Shown one piece after another: positions 13,567-16,202 of a DNA stretch of 16,202 nucleotides; position 1 is the stretch's first letter; every line of letters begins with the position of its first letter. Position numbers and translations under genes: made by a program. Source of the DNA: CAZMUQ01 sp964569845 (GTDB taxonomy: Archaea > Thermoproteota > Bathyarchaeia > Hecatellales > Hecatellaceae); NCBI GenBank assembly GCA_964569845.1, contig CAZMUQ010000024.1, forward strand, positions 1 through 16,202, given 5' to 3'. The notes under the pieces were generated by a model. The model made no database searches. It saw only the letters and a list, made by a program, of their open reading frames with translations, and was not told where the DNA came from.

Positions 13567-14412
13567 ATGATTATTTCGATTGCAAGTGGTAAAGGTGGAA
13601 CAGGAAAAACACTTGTAGCTGTAAACCTAGCTTTAGCTGTTAGAAATGTTAAAATCTTAGATTGTGATGTTGAAGAACCAAATGCTCATCTTTTTATAAA
13701 ACCAGAAATTAAAGAAGTAAGACCTGTTTATGTTTTAATCCCAAAAGTTAATGAAGAACTTTGTAATTTTTGTGGGGAATGCTCAAAGTTCTGTGAGTTT
13801 AATGCTATAGTTGTTGTTGCTAAAAAAGTTATAGTTTTTCCTGAACTTTGCCATAACTGTGGTGGATGCATACTTGCTTGCCCAAGAAATGCTTTAATAG
13901 AGCAGAGAAAAGAGGTAGGGATTGTTGAGAGAGGTTTCAAAGGAGATATAGAATTTATAGCCGGAAGATTAATAGTTGGGGAACCTAGACCAATCCCAGT
14001 AATAGATGAAGTAAAAAAAGAGGCAGAAAACAAGAAAGATAATAGGGATATTATAATAGATAGCCCGCCTGGAACCTCATGCCCAGTTATAGCATCAATC
14101 TATGGTAGTGACTACTGTATCCTTGTAGCAGAACCTACACCGTTTGGGTTATATGATTTAAAACTTATGGTTGAAGTTGTAAGAAAGATGGGTATTAAAT
14201 TTGGTGTTATAGTTAATAAGGCAGGAATAGGTGGGAAAGAAATCTACAAATATTGTGAAAAAGAAGAAATCCCTATATTGCTTGAAATCCCCTATAGCAG
14301 AAAAATTGCTGAACTGTATTCTAAGGGGATACCATTTATAGAGGAAATGGAAGATTGGAAGGAAAAGTTTAAAAGTTTTTTTGAAAGTTTAAAGGAGAAG
14401 ATTAAGACTTGA
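13567..14412 (+). CDS. MinD/Mrp-like ATPase with inserted 2[4Fe-4S] ferredoxin domain (first of tandem pair)
   Basis: P-loop ATPase of the MinD/Mrp (ParA) group. The deviant Walker A is SGKGGTGKT (7-15), then LDCDVEEPNAHLF, and Walker B DIIIDSPPGTSCPVI near 161. A bacterial-type ferredoxin insert at 65-112 has two full CxxCxxCxxxC motifs: C66, C69, C72, C76 and C95, C98, C101, C105. This architecture is known from the paired ATPases of bacterial ORP operons and from many archaea next to DNMFeMo-Co genes. It probably binds or transfers Fe-S clusters to apoproteins using ATP. ATG 13567 gives MIISIASGKGG, the usual N-terminus; GTG 13555, overlapping the previous stop, would add four residues. 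No strong ribosome site is seen. Confidence 0.92.
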   Translation: MIISIASGKGGTGKTLVAVNLALAVRNVKILDCDVEEPNAHLFIKPEIKEVRPVYVLIPKVNEELCNFCGECSKFCEFNAIVVVAKKVIVFPELCHNCGGCILACPRNALIEQRKEVGIVERGFKGDIEFIAGRLIVGEPRPIPVIDEVKKEAENKKDNRDIIIDSPPGTSCPVIASIYGSDYCILVAEPTPFGLYDLKLMVEVVRKMGIKFGVIVNKAGIGGKEIYKYCEKEEIPILLEIPYSRKIAELYSKGIPFIEEMEDWKEKFKSFFESLKEKIKT

Positions 14413-15272
14413 AGCAAATTGCAGTTTTAAGTGGTAAAGGTGGAACAGGAAAAACAACACTAGCTGCATCTTTTGCAGCTTTAAGCCAAAATCTTGTTGT
14501 TGCTGATTGTGATGTTGATGCCCCAGATTTACATTTACTCTTAAAACCTGAAAAAATAGAGTTTAAGCAGGAATTTAAAGGCTCAAAAATTGCAATAATA
14601 AATGAAGATTTATGTACTAAATGTGGTGAATGTGAAAAATTTTGTAGATTTAATGCTATAAAAAATTTTAATGTGGACCCCATTAAATGTGAGGGATGTG
14701 GTGTATGTGCCTATATTTGTCCAGTTAAAGCTGTAACCCTTAAAGATAAAATTTCAGGATATGTTTATATTTCAAGAACAAAGTATGGACCTTTATCCTA
14801 TGCAAAACTTGAAATTGCTGAATCAAATTCAGGTAAACTTGTAACACTTGTTAAGAATAATGCAAAAAATGTTGCATTAAAAGAAGGGTTTAACCAAATT
14901 TTAATTGACGGCCCTCCAGGTATTGGATGTCCAGTTATAGCTTCACTTGCAGAAGTAAATTTAGTTATAATTGTTGTTGAACCAACAACTTCCGGAATTC
15001 ATGATTTAAAAAGAGTTTTAGAGTTAGTAAACCATTTCAGAATACCAGCAGTTACTGCAGTAAACATGTTTGACATTAATAAGGAGAATACAGACAGAAT
15101 TGTTAAATTTTGTAATCAAAATGGAGTTAAAGTTATCGGAAAAATACCATTTAACAAAATTGTTGTTGAAGCTTTAGCAGAAGGAAAACCTGTCACAGAA
15201 TATGCTCCAGAGGCTGATGTATCAATAGAGATAAGAAACATATGGAATAAAATCTCAAATCTAACTATCTAA
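14409..15272 (+). CDS. MinD/Mrp-like ATPase with inserted 2[4Fe-4S] ferredoxin domain (second of tandem pair)
   Basis: Paralogue of the preceding gene with the same architecture: Walker A SGKGGTGKTTLAA (8-20), VADCDVDAPDLHLLL, ferredoxin motifs C69, C72, C75, C79 and C94, C97, C100, C104, and Walker B ILIDGPPGIGCPVIASL. Here the second Walker A threonine is kept (GKTT), whereas the first copy has GKTL. The TTG start overlaps the TGA stop of the upstream gene (TTGA, 14409-14412), and AAAGGAG lies at 14391-14397, so translation is coupled and a heterodimer is likely. At 287 residues it is normal length. It ends 13 bases before the stop of a convergent gene. Confidence 0.93.
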   Translation: MKQIAVLSGKGGTGKTTLAASFAALSQNLVVADCDVDAPDLHLLLKPEKIEFKQEFKGSKIAIINEDLCTKCGECEKFCRFNAIKNFNVDPIKCEGCGVCAYICPVKAVTLKDKISGYVYISRTKYGPLSYAKLEIAESNSGKLVTLVKNNAKNVALKEGFNQILIDGPPGIGCPVIASLAEVNLVIIVVEPTTSGIHDLKRVLELVNHFRIPAVTAVNMFDINKENTDRIVKFCNQNGVKVIGKIPFNKIVVEALAEGKPVTEYAPEADVSIEIRNIWNKISNLTI

Positions 15273-15285
15273 TATCTAAATCTTT

Positions 15286-15600
15286 TTAGGGTTTCATTTT
15301 TATTCCAGCTGTTTTATAGAATAGGGGTATATGGCTAATTATATCTTCATCCTCATACCATCCTCCAGGATTCTGGAGAACTATAAGGTCACCTCCACCA
15401 CTAGTTTTCTGGATAAGGATGAATATTATCATTGAGGGATTTGTTAGGCTTGTAGCAACAATAATATCTTCCTGCGGCCTTAAAACATAGAAAAGTCTAC
15501 TTTTAAGCCTATCCTCAAGCTCATCCATATTTTTCACAACATTAAAAAACCATTTAAAAGTATGCACACTCTTAATAGGTTTTTCATTAAAATTAACCAA
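15286..15600 (-). CDS. Unrecognised 104-residue protein
   Basis: I do not recognise this protein. It reads VNFNEKPIKSVHTFKWFF, a Lys/Glu/Arg-rich helix (MDELEDRLKSRL), a hydrophobic strand SMIIFILIQKTSGGGD, then NPGGWYEDEDIISHIPLFYK. It appears to be a small soluble alpha/beta domain with no cysteine, signal or clear membrane helix. The start is TTG 15600, preceded by GGGGATTT at a usable distance. It is convergent with the second ATPase, with only 13 bases between the stops. It is unlikely to belong to that operon. Codon use looks like that of the neighbours, so I believe the gene is real. Confidence 0.6.
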   Translation of the reverse strand: MVNFNEKPIKSVHTFKWFFNVVKNMDELEDRLKSRLFYVLRPQEDIIVATSLTNPSMIIFILIQKTSGGGDLIVLQNPGGWYEDEDIISHIPLFYKTAGIKMKP

Positions 15601-15637
15601 CCAAAATCCCCTGGAAGAATCTAAAATATTGAAGAAT

Positions 15638-15886
15638 TTAAAATATTAACGTTAAAATTTTAAAGGTTGAAAAAAGTTTAAAGACTTTACCCATTTCAGG
15701 TTCAGATGTCAAACCTTTTAATATTCTAAGTAGGGGTATTAGTGTCCATACAGCTTTTGGTTCAATACCTAAAATTTGCTTTATACTTACTTGGAAGTTG
15801 GTCAAATAATGAGTCAGATGTGTATCTTTCGGGATTGGTAGCCTAAGGGTTTTTCCTATTTTGACAATTTTTACAAATTTACCCAT
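15638..15886 (-). CDS. Doubtful 82-residue frame, N-terminus faintly AbrB-like
   Basis: MGKFVKIVKIGKTLRLPIPKD resembles the first strand and loop of SpoVT/AbrB-type DNA-binding proteins, and GIEPKAVWTL could be the later part of that fold. However, the spacer HLTHYLTNFQVSIKQIL is atypical and the C-terminal third (KLFSTFKILTLIF) looks like translated AT-rich DNA. ATG 15886 has only a weak GGT upstream. It may be a decayed antitoxin-type regulator or not a gene. Confidence 0.3.
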   Translation of the reverse strand: MGKFVKIVKIGKTLRLPIPKDTHLTHYLTNFQVSIKQILGIEPKAVWTLIPLLRILKGLTSEPEMGKVFKLFSTFKILTLIF

Positions 15887-15908
15887 TTTACCTATTTTAT
15901 CAAGTTGT

Positions 15909-15934
15909 CAGATTGCCAGATTGCCAAATTGGCA
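15909..15934. repeat. Short direct repeat merging into an inverted repeat
   Basis: CAGATTGC occurs twice in tandem (15909-15924), and TGCCAA-A-TTGGCA (15922-15934) is a perfect 6-bp inverted repeat around one base. It lies just upstream of the doubtful minus-strand frame starting at 15886, so it could be an operator for it. No copy is seen elsewhere in the window. Confidence 0.45.
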
Positions 15935-16000
15935 CCAAAAATTTGAATTTTTTATGTTTTGCTTTGGATCTCCATCCCTGTTAAATGTCCTATAAGCATT

Positions 16001-16052
16001 AATCAGGTGAAGCCGAAAGTAAACCTATGGGAGATAGGTGTAAACATCATCC
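16001..16052 (-). ncRNA. Possible second C/D-like RNA
   Basis: On the minus strand, AUGAUGU (16050-16044, one mismatch to box C) and CUGA (16006-16003, perfect box D) are 37 nt apart, close to the 40 nt of the RNA at 8079-8141. Both RNAs begin GGAUGAUG, continue with UUUAC within a base, contain a 6-bp internal hairpin (here ACCUAU/AUAGGU) and end in CACCUGA. No C' or D' box is visible and the ends pair poorly. I do not recognise a target for the guide CUUUCGGCUUCAC. Confidence 0.25.
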
Positions 16053-16143
16053 TTATCAACGGTTGCTAAAACTTTAACATTAGTTAAATCATTAAAAGTA
16101 TCAGCAACTTCTTTTGGAAGAAACAATAAGTCATCAGGAGAAG
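16025..16143 (-). pseudogene. Remnant resembling a pyridoxamine-5'-phosphate-oxidase-like protein
   Basis: Between stops the minus strand reads LFLPKEVADTFNDLTNVKVL, then ATVDKDDVYTYLP and a TAG. The pattern 'LP.EV...F.......LATVDKDG' is typical of the N-terminus of PNPOx/FMN-binding split-barrel proteins, which should continue for another 80-100 residues. Here it is cut after about 33 residues, and what follows in frame (VYFRLHLINAYRTFNRDGD) does not match the fold. TTG 16126 is a possible start. I interpret it as a broken gene, though a chance frame cannot be excluded. Confidence 0.35.
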
Positions 16144-16202
16144 GTTAGAAGTTTAAAGCTTAAAAAGCTTTACTGGCAGTGTTAATTAACAGTACTTTGA
16201 GG

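Larger units (their letters stand above)
15601..16202. other. Mostly non-coding tail of the window
   Basis: About 600 AT-rich bases without a convincing intact gene. It holds a doubtful 82-codon frame, a short direct/inverted repeat near 15909-15934, a C/D-like RNA candidate and a gene remnant on the minus strand. Near the end are a 7-bp inverted repeat AAAGCTT-AAA-AAGCTTT (16155-16171) and the palindrome GTTAATTAAC. I see no tRNA, rRNA or CRISPR array. Confidence 0.6.

Noticed and set aside
1..16202. CRISPR array, insertion sequence or prophage genes
   Set aside because: No regularly spaced repeats, transposase motifs or phage-type genes are seen on either strand.

Overview
The window is AT-rich and almost certainly archaeal. 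Genes are preceded by TATA-like boxes, and strong GGAGGTG-type ribosome sites occur. Several genes have an archaeal form: separate PyrB and PyrI chains, a SufC plus single SufB/D pair, an ADP-forming acyl-CoA synthetase alpha chain, a permuted ribosome-assembly GTPase and box C/D-like guide RNA. I would guess a member of the Thermoproteota/TACK side, possibly thermophilic, but nothing here fixes the lineage. One run of exactly 100 N (4603-4702) marks a scaffold join, so linkage across it is not proven.

Layout. (1) 1-1461: pyrI (minus strand, cut by the window edge) and pyrB (plus strand) diverge from a short shared promoter region. (2) 1562-1813: an unrecognised small cysteine-rich protein. 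(3) 1928-4559: an HMG-CoA-synthase-like protein fused to a DUF35 zinc-ribbon/OB domain, followed by an SCP2-type thiolase; the synthase part seems to lack all three catalytic residues. (4) 4703-6528: sufC (5' end lost in the gap) and sufB/D, overlapping. (5) 6525-9465, minus strand: acyl-CoA synthetase alpha subunit, a box C/D-like RNA, a permuted GTPase and a small methyltransferase.

(6) 9601-15272 is the most distinctive part. It holds a 54-residue four-CxxC zinc ribbon and three proteins of the dinitrogenase iron-molybdenum cofactor (DNMFeMo-Co/NifX-like) family, one with a Gly-Met-Arg tail like the iron-sulfur storage protein IssA. It also holds two tiny Trp/Tyr/Pro-rich proteins without acidic residues in their bodies, a coiled-coil protein, a radical SAM protein with a winged-helix tail, and two tandem MinD/Mrp-like ATPases each carrying two [4Fe-4S] ferredoxin motifs. 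Three promoters in this block carry the same palindrome (best copy TGTGCATATGCACA) directly downstream of the TATA box, which suggests a common repressor. The gene set resembles bacterial 'orange protein' (ORP) loci and archaeal IssA, and I infer a role in storing or assembling a metal-sulfur cofactor.

(7) 15286-16202: one unrecognised 104-residue protein, then about 600 bases of mostly non-coding sequence. This tail contains a doubtful small reading frame, a short repeat, a remnant resembling a pyridoxamine-phosphate-oxidase-like protein, and a second, weaker C/D-like RNA candidate.
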